From the NCBI RefSeq assembly GCF_000208745.1, contig NC_030859.1, positions 13,124,107 to 13,188,106 of the forward strand: DNA of 64,000 nucleotides, written 5' to 3'. Numbering within the stretch: the stretch's first letter is position 1; each line of letters opens with the position of its first letter. Source of the DNA: Theobroma cacao (lineage: Eukaryota > Streptophyta > Magnoliopsida > Malvales > Malvaceae). Under the pieces are notes generated by a model that saw only the letters and a list, made by a program, of their open reading frames with translations, was not told where the DNA came from and searched no databases. The translations under genes were made by a program, and so were the position numbers. Below are positions 24,358 through 36,040 of the stretch, piece after piece.

Positions 24358-24669
24358 TGTTAGAAATATGCCTTCAAAACTAATTTTATTATCTATTTAA
24401 TAAATAAATAAATTGTTGCATCAATTATTATTTTTACATATATTATAACTTAACGGGTGTTTTATTTATTTATGACATAACATTGTAGAAAAGCTTTGTT
24501 AATAGTTGATGAACTATTAATTGGGGGGTTATATAGTTCTTTAGTTCCTTGTTTGTCAAAATTGTTTTAAATCAAACATGACCAAATATTTAAAACCTAC
24601 ACTTGTTATGCATTTATCGAAAAGATAGAATAATTTAAATCCAACATTGGGGTATAATGGCCTTAAAGT
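24358..24669 (+). mobile_element. Possible copia-type LTR start, interrupted
   Basis: TGTTAGAAATATGCC at 24358 has the look of a Ty1-copia LTR 5' end. It runs into LTR D at 24670. The sequence after D (27684 to about 28640) may be its continuation, but I could not fix a right terminus or a target duplication, so this is tentative. Confidence 0.3.
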
Positions 24670-24873
24670 TGTGAAATCCCAATTTTCATTATATGGAACA
24701 TGGCGAATTTTTTAATTTTTATGAATTATATTGATGATGATTATCGAATGAGTCTTCTAGCCATTTGAATGTAAAATTTCTTCATAATGTAGTGTTACAT
24801 TCCTAGATTGATGGTTGAAGGATGATTGAAAAAGGAAACCAAAGAAGGTGTTTTTATAAGATAAGGCATGAAG

Positions 24874-25256
24874 AGTTGACCCTCGAGCAAGGAGGGTTGA
24901 TCCTTGAAGGTAATTTAGTTCAAGTTAGCTCCCAGATTGATTTAGGATCAACCTCTGAGAAAAAAAAGGTCGATCCCTGCAACCCAACCACTTGAGTTAG
25001 CTTCTGGAAATGGCTAGAATTGACCCCAAGGAAAGCGAGGGTCGATGCTTACAAGATGAAACACTTAGAAAATTTCTAGAGTCACAAGGATCAACCCCCA
25101 ATGGTTAAAGAGTCGATCCCTACAACATGGGATTCAGAAATTAGCTATTGGAATTTGTTAAGATCAACCCCCTGTGGTCAAAGGGTCGATCCTAGCCACC
25201 ATAGGTAGAAAAATATAAGCCTAAGGATAGACCCCCAAGGTTTAAAGGGCTGATCC
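24874..25256. repeat. Six 70-bp hairpin repeats in U3 of LTR D
   Basis: Units start at 24874, 24945, 25019, 25088, 25162 and 25224. Each has a left arm like GATCAACCCC and a right arm like GGGTCGATCC separated by about 10-15 bp, so each can fold into a stem-loop. Spacers between units are diverged, while the arms are better kept. Confidence 0.85.
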
Positions 25257-25278
25257 TGAGGCTCTAACTTGGAAAAAA

Positions 25279-25285
25279 TATAAAA
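25279..25285 (+). promoter_or_regulatory. TATA box of LTR D
   Basis: TATAAAA 23 bp after the last hairpin repeat and about 610 bp from the LTR 5' end. The position suits a U3 promoter. Confidence 0.5.
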
Positions 25286-26369
25286 CTCAACTCGAGCCGT
25301 AAACTTCAAATTTCACTTCTTCAGCCTCTAACTTGTCCCTAGCAGCATCTGAACCTTCTCTCAACCTCTTAAGATCCCATTTTGCAAGGATTCAACCCTT
25401 CAAACTTGATTCTAAAGCAAGATTTGGCATTTTTGAGTTTAAATCTCATGGTTATGACCTAAGTCTAGGAATTTATGAATTTCAGCTCATTTAATCTAAT
25501 TTTGAGTAAAGGATTTTAAGGGTTTTGCTCTCTAATGAGGTTGTTAAGGTAAGGATAATTAAGGTTGTTCATTTTATGGAATGGATTTGAAGTTAGAAAT
25601 TTATTGGAGGTTAGATGAAAAATATTCAAAAACTCAACTAGTTTCAAAAATGGGTTTTATTAGAAACTAGGATACTTACTATAGGATTTCTTATGTTAGG
25701 TGATTATTAGAGCTCGAAATAGTAGAATAAGCATGGTTTGATGACTTAAAGTTTAGAGGAAGTTGTTTCTTGTCAAGATGAGTGGGTATACCTCTTTAAG
25801 TATTTTATATGGTAAAGTTAAACATGATTTATCGACTTGGTTAATTTTCTTATTTCAAATGTTATTATGATTTCTAAAAATCTAAATGTTTCAAGACAAA
25901 TGTTTTCAATAAAGTTTTCGAATTTACTATGTATGTAAATAACTCTAATACATATTAGTTTTCAACAAGGAGGGACAAGCCTTTACAAATGTTTTCACTC
26001 AAATGCTCCTTGATTGGATGTATGTTGCACGATTAATGCATGGCTAAGTAGAAGCCTAGGTGAAAGAATGAATACTCACCCAAATTATATGTGAACGTGA
26101 TATGTTAGAGAAACCACCATGGTGTACATTCTAATGTAGATGAATTGAGACACCCCTACAAGGAGATGAATGTGGATGGTAGAATGCCGACAACATAGAC
26201 TGCGAGAGTGAGTGAATAAGTCTCCACCACTTTAGAATATTATGTGGATGTGTAAATGCCGACTAATAAAATGGTAGAATGTGAAATTGTGATTCTAATT
26301 ATGGAATGTTATTCGACTGATAATACTTTAAATAAGTATGAAATTGCTATATGAATAAGGGTTAGATGT

Positions 26370-26535
26370 GGAGCATTACACCACATGTAAAAAAGGCCCA
26401 AATATGGAGCATTATAACACATGTGGTAAGGGCCAGATGTAAGGCCTCGTACCATACGAATATTCAAGCTAGATGTAGGGTTTCATACCACACATGATAA
26501 ATGCCAGATGTGAAGCGTTATACCACACACTTATA
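26370..26535 (+). repeat. About 45-bp tandem repeat in LTR D
   Basis: Four diverged units of the pattern GCCAGATGTGGAGCATTATACCACAC. It occupies the part of the LTR where family A has its 42-bp GTGCGAGTAGGG repeats, but the sequence is unrelated. Confidence 0.75.
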
Positions 26536-27683
26536 AAATTGTGAGATTAGGGCGAATGTGCCAATTTTGTTATGGTGATGTCAATTTTTATATTGAGCTA
26601 CTGATGTTGTTATCATATAAAATGATGACATGTTTGGTTGCCAAATTGTATATTTATGCATGGAATGATCATTATGGAATTATTGACTTGAAGACTTGAA
26701 TAATATTTCTAGATCTCCGTATCAGAAGTTTTTACTCGAAGTATGGGTTGTATGAGAAATGATTTCCACTACCAATGGTAAGGGTGCTAATAATCTAAAT
26801 ATGAACTCTCTTGTTTTCTCCTTATAAATATTTGTACTTTGAGCTATAAATGTTTATCAATACTTTTATATAACTTGGCTTTCAAACGAATTTATGGAAA
26901 ATGTTTGAAATGAGATTATTGACATTTGAAGGGATTATGTTGAGGTTTATGAAATTCATGTTGTTTTTGCAAAGTATGGTATATTGTAAAAACTCTTCTC
27001 CTTAGCTTGTCCTTTCCCATATCCACTCACAAAGTCTTTGTGACGCACCTGTTATTTTCCCTTATTTTTGTTTTACAAATCAATAGCTCATTGCTAGGCG
27101 CCTTGTGGAGTTGTAGCTCAACTTATTTGGTAAGTGTGGTAATGCCTTTTTTCAGCCATCAATGTCACTACACTCCGTAGTGTGTTGAGTTAAGTCTTCA
27201 TTTATCTATATCAAAGATGATACATGGTGATGTAATAAGTAATGATACACTCATATTTGCTTTATGACTATGAGTATTGTGTTGAACTCCAAAATGGGTG
27301 CATACGAATGATGTAAATATGGTGAAACAACCATAGATAATAAAGGCATGAGATAAGTGCTTGACCATAAAATTATATGTCATGTGAATATTGATATTGA
27401 ATGAAAGTAATTCCACACAATTTATGTTGAGAAGTATCATATTTTTGTGATAGTAATTATGTGATAATTGAATGTTTAAAATTTCACACATTATATTGAG
27501 AAGTTCCATAATGAAGTGATGATGTTTATATACTTTTGAATGCTATTATACAGTATGAATACGTGTATAAATGCAATGTATGACAAGCCCATGCATTGTT
27601 GGTTAGGGCTTGCTTGGACCTAGTGGGCTATGCCTAAATAGGTCCTCACGCTTGTCATGAGTCTTTAGAATCGGGTCGTGACA

Positions 27684-28645
27684 AAAGCTAACAAATGGGT
27701 ATAGTGTATAAGATACATACATTAAATAGGATCTAACTAAAGAGCACCATATAATCTTGTCAATATCAATAATTAAAAGGACCTTTTATTGCAATTTATT
27801 AATTGTCTTTAAACTTGGAGGTCAATATATTTTATTTAATATCTATATGACTTTAATGTTGCTAATAGGTGATGCTAAATTTAAAGGCTATATCTAAGTA
27901 TGTTGAGTTATGTACAAGAGGAAGATATTCAAGTGATTTTCATAAGATTATTGGACTTAAGAAATCTGGTTAATGTTTTTTTGTAAAAAATGTTTTAGTG
28001 TATCAAGAATAAAAATCATGAATTAGTATTACATGGGTTGGATGTGACAATGGAAAAAACTTATCCACAAAGTCCATGAGGAATATGGTGTGGTGAAAGG
28101 ATTGATTAATAAAATTTGTATGAAAGGGACCTTATTGATAATTCTTTTATCTATAGGGGTTAGATGCAATGTGTTGGTGAAAATTATTGCAATTAGTGGG
28201 TAATTAAGGTTTCCTAATTAATTTAAGAGACTAAGATGATAATACTAGAGTGAATGAAATTCCAAGTAAGACATTAGACATGGGATGTCATGAACTTATG
28301 CCCATAGTTGTAGAAAGGGATCCCTATGGATCTCACATATATTCTTATTTTGGGTTTTATATATAGTCATGTTAGACCATGGATTGGGCTTAGTGGATCA
28401 AAGACCATTAGTATATCCATATAAGTAAGGGTTGCTATGTAGTTGGCCATCAAAATTAATTGCAACAGTTTAAAAAAAAAAAACCTAGAAAAATTTAGAA
28501 GAGTGGATCCTTTTGGAGGGAAGGGACTTGAAGGCACTTTTATTTTTTTATATACGATTTTCTTGTGGTAGATATTTGACTTTTATATCAAATAAAAATT
28601 GTTGTTATTGAATTAAAAAATAATTGCATCTAAGAAACTTTCTAT
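27684..28645. other. No gene; possible continuation of the interrupted copia-type LTR
   Basis: AT-rich sequence with a 12-A run near 28473 and several stop-filled frames. It may belong with 24358-24669 on the other side of LTR D. I see no coding domain. Confidence 0.35.
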
Positions 28646-29999
28646 TGCAACCCGTTTTCTGAGGGGTCGACATTGGTGCAAGGCCCCATGTAGGTATGGC
28701 ACACTAGACCCAAGCAAGCCTCATACTTACCATTCATATCACATACTCATATAATCCTCGTTTGGGTGTTCATTCACACCATTCATACGTAACATCAAAC
28801 ATACAACCATGCATACAACCATGATCATTTCATATCTTTGTTTCATTTACTCAAAATAAAAAACATATAGTTTCTACAATTGGACATGCACCTCGTATCT
28901 TTATCATCTATGGCCACATTACCATATGTATCACAAGCCATGTGCACCCTTTTCGGTGTGTAACACAATAGTTCATAATCCTAAACAAACATAAATAAAG
29001 TCAATCTTTCATTTACATAGTAAAGTGTCAATATCAAACAAAAACAACATAGAAACTGACATAACACACTATGGAATGTAATAATATTGGAGGTCTGGAA
29101 AGGAGAGTGGTATCACACCTATTAAATAAGAGCTGGGCTACTCCTCCACAAGGTTCCAAGCTAAGTGAGCTATTGATTTATAAAACAAAAATAAGGAAAA
29201 CTGAAAGGTGAGTCATAAAAACTTCGTGAGTGGATATTGAAGGGACAAGCCAAAAGGAAGAGTTTTTGCATAAATAATAAATTTACGTAAACATGAACTT
29301 TTAATATAAATGTCAACTTTCTCATCCAAATCCCTGAAAAATGAAGATGTTGTAAAGCAAACAACTTTCTTTAGTTAAATTCAACATTTCATAAATACAT
29401 TTACCATAAGAAAAGATTGAGCACTTGTGAAAACATATTTATGAAAATGAAGAGGTTATTTTGTACCTAAAGCATCGAATCTTTTTGGAGGATTATGATA
29501 CTTAATTATTAAACTTGGTCTATGGGTACTTCAATACTATTATCTTGAGTCGTATTACTTTCTATGCTAAAAACAATCACATAGCATATAGTTACATAAT
29601 TGGTAAACTAACACATTCGCACATAACTGTATTCAACTCGTCATAATATCATCATCCACATGTCACATAAACTACACATCTTCACATAATAAACATGACT
29701 TTCCTCCCATTGACACAAGCATAGTGGACTGAAGCCCTCTGTCTACACTTCGTTGCTACATACTACATGTCATGATGATGAAGTAGGGTGCTAACTCCAT
29801 ATATTTTTAATGATAACAAAACATTCCTCAATCATTAATGTCTAACTTCACTATTTAAATGTGTAGGATTAAGTTAATTTCCTCAATAAAATTAGTGCTT
29901 AAAGACAAAATCATAAAATACATGGGTTAATCAAGTAGAGTGAGAAAGATGAAAAGGGTTAGTGAAGATAGAGCTTTTGTAACTGTTAACAAGAAGCCT

Positions 30000-30490
30000 T
30001 AATCAATCAAGGCATGACTGGGTGACAAGTTGAAGCAAAATAGAAAAATCTTAATCAGTTAGCACTAGGCTTAATTGATTAAGATGGTGATGGACAAAGG
30101 AAAATAGAGGTGTGCTAATCGGTTAATGCACGGGGTTAATCAGTTAGAGCACAAGACTTGAAAAACCTCTAAACGCCAAAATTCAAACTTTGGAATAAGT
30201 CTAACCAATGAAAGGAGCCAAAATGGAAAAATTCAAATTCAAAAATTTTCTAATTGATTAGAGCTTGTGTTAATCGATTGAGGTTAAAGGAAGTGAAGCT
30301 CTAATCAGTTAAGAAGAGAGTTAACCAAAATAAAGAAAGTCTGTTAAGTAGAGAATCTTGAAGACAAAGATCTCTTACTCAGTTAGAGTCTCTTGTAATC
30401 AGTTAACGCAAAATACACAGTAGCAAAACAGTGCAAGGTACAAAAGCTATAATTAGTTAGAGTTGCTTATAACTAGTTAGTCAAACTTTG
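30000..30490. repeat. TTAATCGATTAA-type hairpin array in LTR F
   Basis: Around ten diverged copies of CTAATCGGTTA or TTAATTGATTAAG, often paired as inverted arms about 10 bp apart (for example 30045-30085 and 30115-30150). The region lies directly upstream of the LTR TATA box. Confidence 0.75.
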
Positions 30491-30600
30491 TTTGCCCATT
30501 TGAATTTAAAAACTAGAAGACAAAATAACGGATAAAATGGAATTAAAGTTGTCCTTAATGGCTGGAATATGTCTTGAACAACAAAATCTGCCTCCCCAAG

Positions 30601-30607
30601 TATAAAA
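30601..30607 (+). promoter_or_regulatory. TATA box of LTR F
   Basis: TATAAAA about 810 bp into the LTR, about 115 bp after the hairpin array. Confidence 0.5.
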
Positions 30608-31951
30608 GAAAGCTCCAACGGTCAAAAAGTAAGATTGAAACACAAAAGAGCCATTTTGAGTAAAAAGCCAAAGAACCTTCACCAAAAACACTTATCCTTC
30701 ACTCTTATTCTAGAAAAAAAGTTTGAGCTTGATTGTAATCCTTCCAAATTTGTTAAGATTTCAAGTTGTACTTATTTTTCTTCTTTTTCTTAAGAATTTG
30801 GAGCGTGGGAAACACTCTAAAAGTCATTGTAAGGGATCAAAGCTTGGGTTAAAAGCTTACCTTTTAAAAGCTTGGTGGGAGCTATCAATTCCACTAATAT
30901 AGTGAAGTTGGATTAAAAATCCTTGATTAGGAAGATCAAGGTAGTGGATGTAAGTGAAAGGGACCAAACCACTATAAATACTCTTACATTGTCCACTTCT
31001 TTCTGCCTTTCCTTAGTTGGTGTCTTTTAATTTCGACAAGTTATAAACCATCATTCCTCAAGTTGATTAAGAGCCCTACAAGCTCAAAAGTGTAGACCTT
31101 AAAATTTTTAGTACTATTCACCCCCTAGCACCTCAACGGGATCAACAAGGCCCCCCTTTTACACCCTGTATGCCATCTCAATCATAAATGTCCTGATGGA
31201 CTAAGGCCCTTCGTCTGCACCATATATGCCATCTCACGATAATAACATGATTGTCTAGGGCCTTCTGTCTACACTTTGTATGCCATCGTATCATAAAACA
31301 ACATGATGAACTAAGGCCTTCTGTCTGCACCCTTTATGCCATCATTTCCATACACCATCAAAATAACCATACATGTATACAACCAACTCAATGTAACCAT
31401 ACTCACAATAACATGTGTATCTATAAATGTAGACAATTCCATGCTGTATCAAACAAGCCAATATTCACATAAGCAATTATCAACAATCTTTTCATATTAG
31501 TTTAATTTAAAAGGATGTACAATCATCCATACATACCATTCTATAGTTACATGTCAATCCCATAACAACCATTCCATCAAGGAACATTTTGAAGGGAAAC
31601 ATTTGAAAAGGCTTGTGCCCCTTGTTCAAAACTAATACATAATACAATATTTACATACACAATATATTCAAAACTTTCTTGAAAACATTTGTATATAAAT
31701 CTTGAAATCTAATATTTTTACAAATGACATTCAAATCATGTAAAAGTAAATACATTCATAAATCATGCTTACGTTACATATTAAAGTGCTTAAAAAGTTG
31801 TACCCACTTACCTTAACAAGAAACGTATTTCCTTAAGCCTCACTTTGCCAAACCTTGCTTATTCTACAACCTCGAGCTCCATAAAAAAACTAGCATAATA
31901 AATTTTATTGTAAGTTTCTTAGTTTTCTATCAAAACCATCTATTTGAAACT

Positions 31952-32650
31952 TGTTACAACCTAAACATAAGGGCCTTGATCGGTGCACGAGTCCAACAAG
32001 AGAAGCCCGCAAGACTTGAGCAAGCCTCAGAATATCAAATCAATTGGATCATAAACATAAGTCCACAAGGTATTATAACCAACATATTTTTCTTTCATAA
32101 TTTATGTTTAAACATTTAACATTGCCCCCTTGGCACATAATTAAGACAAAGTGTCTATATATTCTATAATCAAAAGCCATATCCCGGTTAACATAGTCGG
32201 TCTAAACTTGTACATGACAAGTCGTAGGCTTTTACATCATAGTGGCAGGACAACGCCAACAAGCAAGGACAACTAACATTAAATTTCAAAATTAGACTCA
32301 AACTTAGGACCAGTGGAGTAGACTCATTGATCAAGATTTCTATTGGATGCCAAAAGTTATCAAGATTTCTACCATATGACATTTGGCAATTTACCTTCCA
32401 TTAGGCACAATTCTGTAACCTTTATCATATCTTTCACATTTATCATCACTCAAAATACACTCATCAAGCAATATCACGAAGTTAAGACCAATGGTAAAAC
32501 CATTGACGGCATATCCTAGCCATCATTTAGAATTCAGGTCATCGGATGGAACCAAAGCAGTGCAAGTAAGAATCACAAGTAAGACTCTTACCACCTTCCC
32601 TTGTCACAATTGAAATCTAATCTCAAATAAATAATACTCTGAGGGTTCTT
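31952..32650 (-). mobile_element. Family C-like LTR fragment
   Basis: It starts TGTTACAACC at 31952 and shares blocks with LTR C (GCAAGTAAGAATCACAAGTAAG near 32557 corresponds to about 14735-14760 in C). The right end is not identifiable, because it merges into a short tandem array and then the Athila-type LTR. Confidence 0.5.
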
Positions 32651-32651
32651 C

Positions 32652-32890
32652 TCCCCACATTTAGCTCATTGACATCAAGATTACTTCCTCCCTACATTCA
32701 ACTTACTACATCAAGAGCATCCCTACATTCAGCTTACTACATCAAGAGTGTTTCCTCCCTATATTCAACTTACTTACATCAAAAGTGTCCCTACATTCAG
32801 CTTATTACATTAGGAGTGTCCCTACATTTAGCTTACTACATCAAGAGTGTCCCTACATTCAACTTACTACATCAAGAATGCTTCCTCCAA
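32652..32890 (+). repeat. About 37-bp tandem repeat
   Basis: Six or seven units of the pattern CCCTACATTCAACTTACTAC followed by ATCAAGAGTGT. A 107-aa open frame across it (32669-32992) is a product of the repeat and has no recognisable domain. Confidence 0.8.
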
Positions 32891-32899
32891 GAACAAAGC

Positions 32900-35812
32900 A
32901 AGAAAACAAGAGAATTTGAGAGAGAATTGAGATTGCAAAGCTTCAACACTTGGTTTTTTTCTCTACTTTTATGTTTTTCTTATTTTCTTTGAGTTGGATT
33001 CATCGCTAAATTTCTTTGGATGTTGTTTTTATTAGATGCTATGAGCTAAACTATGTTTCTAGGATTGTGGTGGATTTATTGGATTCATGGCTTCAACATG
33101 TAGTTTGAATATTAGTTTCTCTTTTATTCATCTTGAAAGGGTGTAATTTTGCTTATTTAAATCTGTTCTTAATGCTTTTGATTGTTTGGCCAATAATTAA
33201 CTAATTTAAGAATCTAATTGAGACTCGACAGAGAAATTCTAAATTGGACTAAGGTTTGAATAATGTATGCTCACGTCACTTAAGTGATCTGATTTGCAAT
33301 TCGGGTAGACATACAACCATTGCCATACATAGCCACAATAGGACACTTGCTTAACGAACTTAATTTAATTGATTCTTATAGACATAAAGTGAACTAATTA
33401 AGTTAGGCATTTTGACAAGCAATTCGATGGAGACTTGTCCATAGCTTTGGATTCTAGGTTAGTAAAACCACCCAAGAAAGATAAATAACAAGACAAACTG
33501 GTATTAGATGAAATGTTGAATGAACCCATAATTTTAGGTCGTTAATATACTGCTTTTCTCAACTTATTTAGTTTGTTAGTTTATTTAGTGTTAATTTTTA
33601 ATTATTTTTAATTAGTTTTTCTTCAATTTTTGGATTACTTAAAGAAGATTAATTTGTTTTATAATTTTAGTATTGAGTGAAACTTTAGAAACAAATGTCC
33701 ATGGGAACGATACTTTACTTCATCACTATATTACTTGTTCGATACGTATACTGTTGGGTGAGGCTGATCATGCATCAAATGCAAATAAAATGCAGCGAAA
33801 ATAAATTTAAAAATTAAATTTATGCCTCACCGTCCTCGGATCTCTTTCATGCTTAATTGAGTACAAAATTAAATGAAAATAAAAGTATATGATCAGATCA
33901 CTTTACCTAAATAACAAAGGTTGATGAATCCTTTGTTAAACCACCAAATCAGCCTTCAAAAAGTTCAACCACCTCAGCTCGGTTGTTGCAAATCAAAGCT
34001 GTCCTAGCCAATCAAGTGCTTGGCCTCCAACGGTAGTACACATGATTGCATTTGAACCTTCAACGAAGGAGGGAGTTTTTAACTATACTTTTTGCTAGCA
34101 AAGAGGACAATAATTGCCCTTTTCTTCTTTTTCACAATCTTAGCTGATCCTCTTTTGAAAATTGCTTAAGCAATTTTCTCTTTCACACAAAGGGAGTGGT
34201 GGCAAAGAAAGAAAATGTTTTTCTTTGTCTGACAAAAACTACATTTTCTTCAATTTTGAAAAACTCTCATATGGAAAATAGTTAAAAGGTGACTTATATA
34301 GTTAGGTTAAAATAACTTCAATTTTGCAATTAAGCCCTCAATACTATAACATATTATAATATTAGGCCCATTACTTAATTAAACTCTTTTAATTAAGTCC
34401 TTGGAAATTAAAATCAAAATTAATTTCCTTTGTATTTTGCAATCAAGGCCTTATAATTATAACTATTTATAACTATGCCTAAAAATTAATTAAACTCTTT
34501 TAATTAAGTTTATAGAAGTTAATTACCTAGCATGTGATTTAAGTCTAACTTAAATCATCACTCTCCCAATTTAATTCAAATGCAATCATTGTGTGTGACC
34601 CATTAAGTTCCCAACATGTTGGCAATGGAATTGATTAATGACTTAATTATTTAATAGAAATTTCAATCAATTAATTTATAATCAATTCCATAGAACAAGA
34701 TTGGCATCTAGCAATGCATCATGGTCACCCAATTGTTGCGAGAGTCAAAGGGTTCTTTGACAACCTTTCAGTGTATAGTCTATCAGTGTAATTCATTCCC
34801 TCATCATATATCCCAAAGATGATAAGACCTTGATACAGTGTCTACTCTTATTGACCTCTATATTTATTCCTGCAATTATAGCATTAGTTTTATAGAGAGT
34901 TATGAAACTTTTTTCATAGTCTCCATATCGCCTTGGCCAAGGACTTCAATAAGCTAATGTTAACCAAGAACTGATAGGATATGTCCTCTAAAACACTTGA
35001 GGTGATGATTCCTATCTTGACCACTCATTTGCCTTCACATGCTTCATACTATACCCAAAAGCATCCTGTTTTGGCATCCTTGGTTAGGCACCCGTAGGGA
35101 TGAAATCAAAGTATAGCACTCCACACATAAGATAACCTGGTGTCTCAAGTTTAGGGAGTATTTACACAACTGACACGTGAGAAGTGTTGCATAGACATTA
35201 GAGTGTATTACCAAATGCACTTCTCATGGCGGGTCATGTTCAATGAACTTGCTCTCCTAGGCAAGCACCTATATTCTAGTTCCAAGTATCGCTATACTTC
35301 AATCTATGAGATCGATTGCTTACTTTCAAAGTAAGAAATATAGAATATACCAGTCTCTAAGCATCATTGATGTCCAGTCTGAATGATACATTGACCAAGA
35401 ATATTTTGAGGTTATTCTTTGATGCATAGGAATCTCATAATTACAACCCATTACAATTTTCTTGCAAAGCATATTAATCTCATGGACTTCATCCAATTAG
35501 ACTTATAACTCATTATAATTAATGTCTTATTGAAGGCCAAGCACTTGATTGGCTAGGGTTTTTGATCCTTGTGGTGTTCGCGGGATTGCTTCGGGAAGTG
35601 CCATTGTGATTACGAAATTACTTGGCAATGTAACTTTCTGAATAATAATTTATTTTGTGCTTTTATGTGTTAAATATCACCAAGGTGATCCATGGGTGGA
35701 GGCATGTCTTGGTTGTTTAGTTATAAATTTTAATTTTCTTTCTGCTGCGTATTTTGAGCATGCCGTCCATAGCTAAACCCATCATATACTTGGGTGCGCA
35801 AATTTAACAACA
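32900..35812 (+). mobile_element. 5' LTR of Athila-type element K (3' portion), interrupted
   Basis: The LTR sequence runs to 33751, is interrupted by the insertion 33752-35784, and resumes for 23 bp to end AACAACA at 35812, immediately before a primer-binding site. Removing the insertion and one TATAC copy joins the broken LTR. Its left end is not resolved. Confidence 0.6.
33752..35784. mobile_element. Composite copia-LTR-like insertion (H)
   Basis: It begins TGTTGGGTGAGGC, ends AAACCCATCA, and is flanked by TATAC at 33747-33751 and 35785-35789. Most of the body (about 33900-35520) is a diverged reverse-complement relative of the copia LTR at 36982-38685, but the last 250 bp (35535-35784) resemble that LTR's 3' part in plus orientation. 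A perfect 22-bp inverted repeat (34004-34025 and 35535-35556) marks the switch. The origin of this composite is unclear. Confidence 0.7.
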
Positions 35813-35818
35813 AGCTTT

Positions 35819-35834
35819 TGGCACCATTGATGAA
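35819..35834 (+). other. Primer-binding site of element K (Asp-tRNA type)
   Basis: TGGCACCATTGATGAA lies 7 bp after the LTR end and is a decayed version of the TGGCGCCGTTGCC site used by Athila-type elements, complementary to the 3' end of plant Asp tRNA. Confidence 0.6.
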
Positions 35835-36040
35835 GATTTTGTTTTCTTTGTTATTGGCTAATATTAAAATTTTACAAGTTAATCTTAATTTAAGTTTTAT
35901 TCCTTTCTTTTGCAATTGTGCTCAACTGTTATATAAGAAAAGCAAACAACTTGGAGATTATCCCGTGTGATCCAAAAACTGAGTGAACATTTTGCAGACT
36001 TCGACGAGAAAATAAACAAGGTGCTGCTTCAGTAAATACA

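Larger units (their letters stand above)
24670..27683 (+). mobile_element. Family D solo LTR
   Basis: It begins TGTGAAATCCC and ends GGGTCGTGACA, 3014 bp, with AAAGT before (24665-24669) and AAAGC after (27684-27688), a 5-bp duplication with one change. Its U3 holds six hairpin repeats (24874-25256), followed by TATAAAA at 25279. A second array lies at about 26370-26535. The 3' end resembles families A, B and C. There are no coding domains. Confidence 0.8.
29789..31147 (+). mobile_element. Copia-like solo LTR (family F)
   Basis: It starts TGCTAACTCC and ends CGGGATCAACA, a terminal pattern I associate with SIRE-type copia LTRs. The host 70-bp repeat unit stops at the left edge (GAAGTAGGG) and resumes at the right (AGGCC), consistent with a degraded AGGCC target duplication. 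U3 contains the TTAATCGATTAA-type array, followed by TATAAAA at 30601. There is no internal region. Confidence 0.65.
29715..31345 (-). repeat. About 70-bp tandem repeat in the D-related LTR, split by an LTR insertion
   Basis: Units with the core GATGAACTAAGGCCTTCTGT followed by CTGCACCCTTTATGCC occur near 29725-29788, 31148-31180, 31195-31230, 31245-31290 and 31305-31345. The copia-like LTR at 29789-31147 sits inside one unit, which gives an internal check on the insertion point. Confidence 0.7.
28646..31951 (-). mobile_element. Family D-related LTR, truncated, interrupted at 29789-31147
   Basis: Minus-oriented. The region 31800-31950 matches the reverse complement of D around 25640-25830, and 28690-28730 resembles the family's 3' terminal region (CACTAGACCCAAGCAAGCC). 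The expected TGTCACGACCC start is decayed to TTGCAACCC near 28646. The U3 part corresponding to D 24670-25640 is missing because the sequence stops at a C-like fragment at 31952. Confidence 0.6.

Noticed and set aside
28646..31951. Exact target-site duplication for the truncated D-related LTR and for the possible copia LTR at 24358
   Set aside because: I tried several candidate termini but none gave a convincing 5-bp match, so no duplication is claimed.
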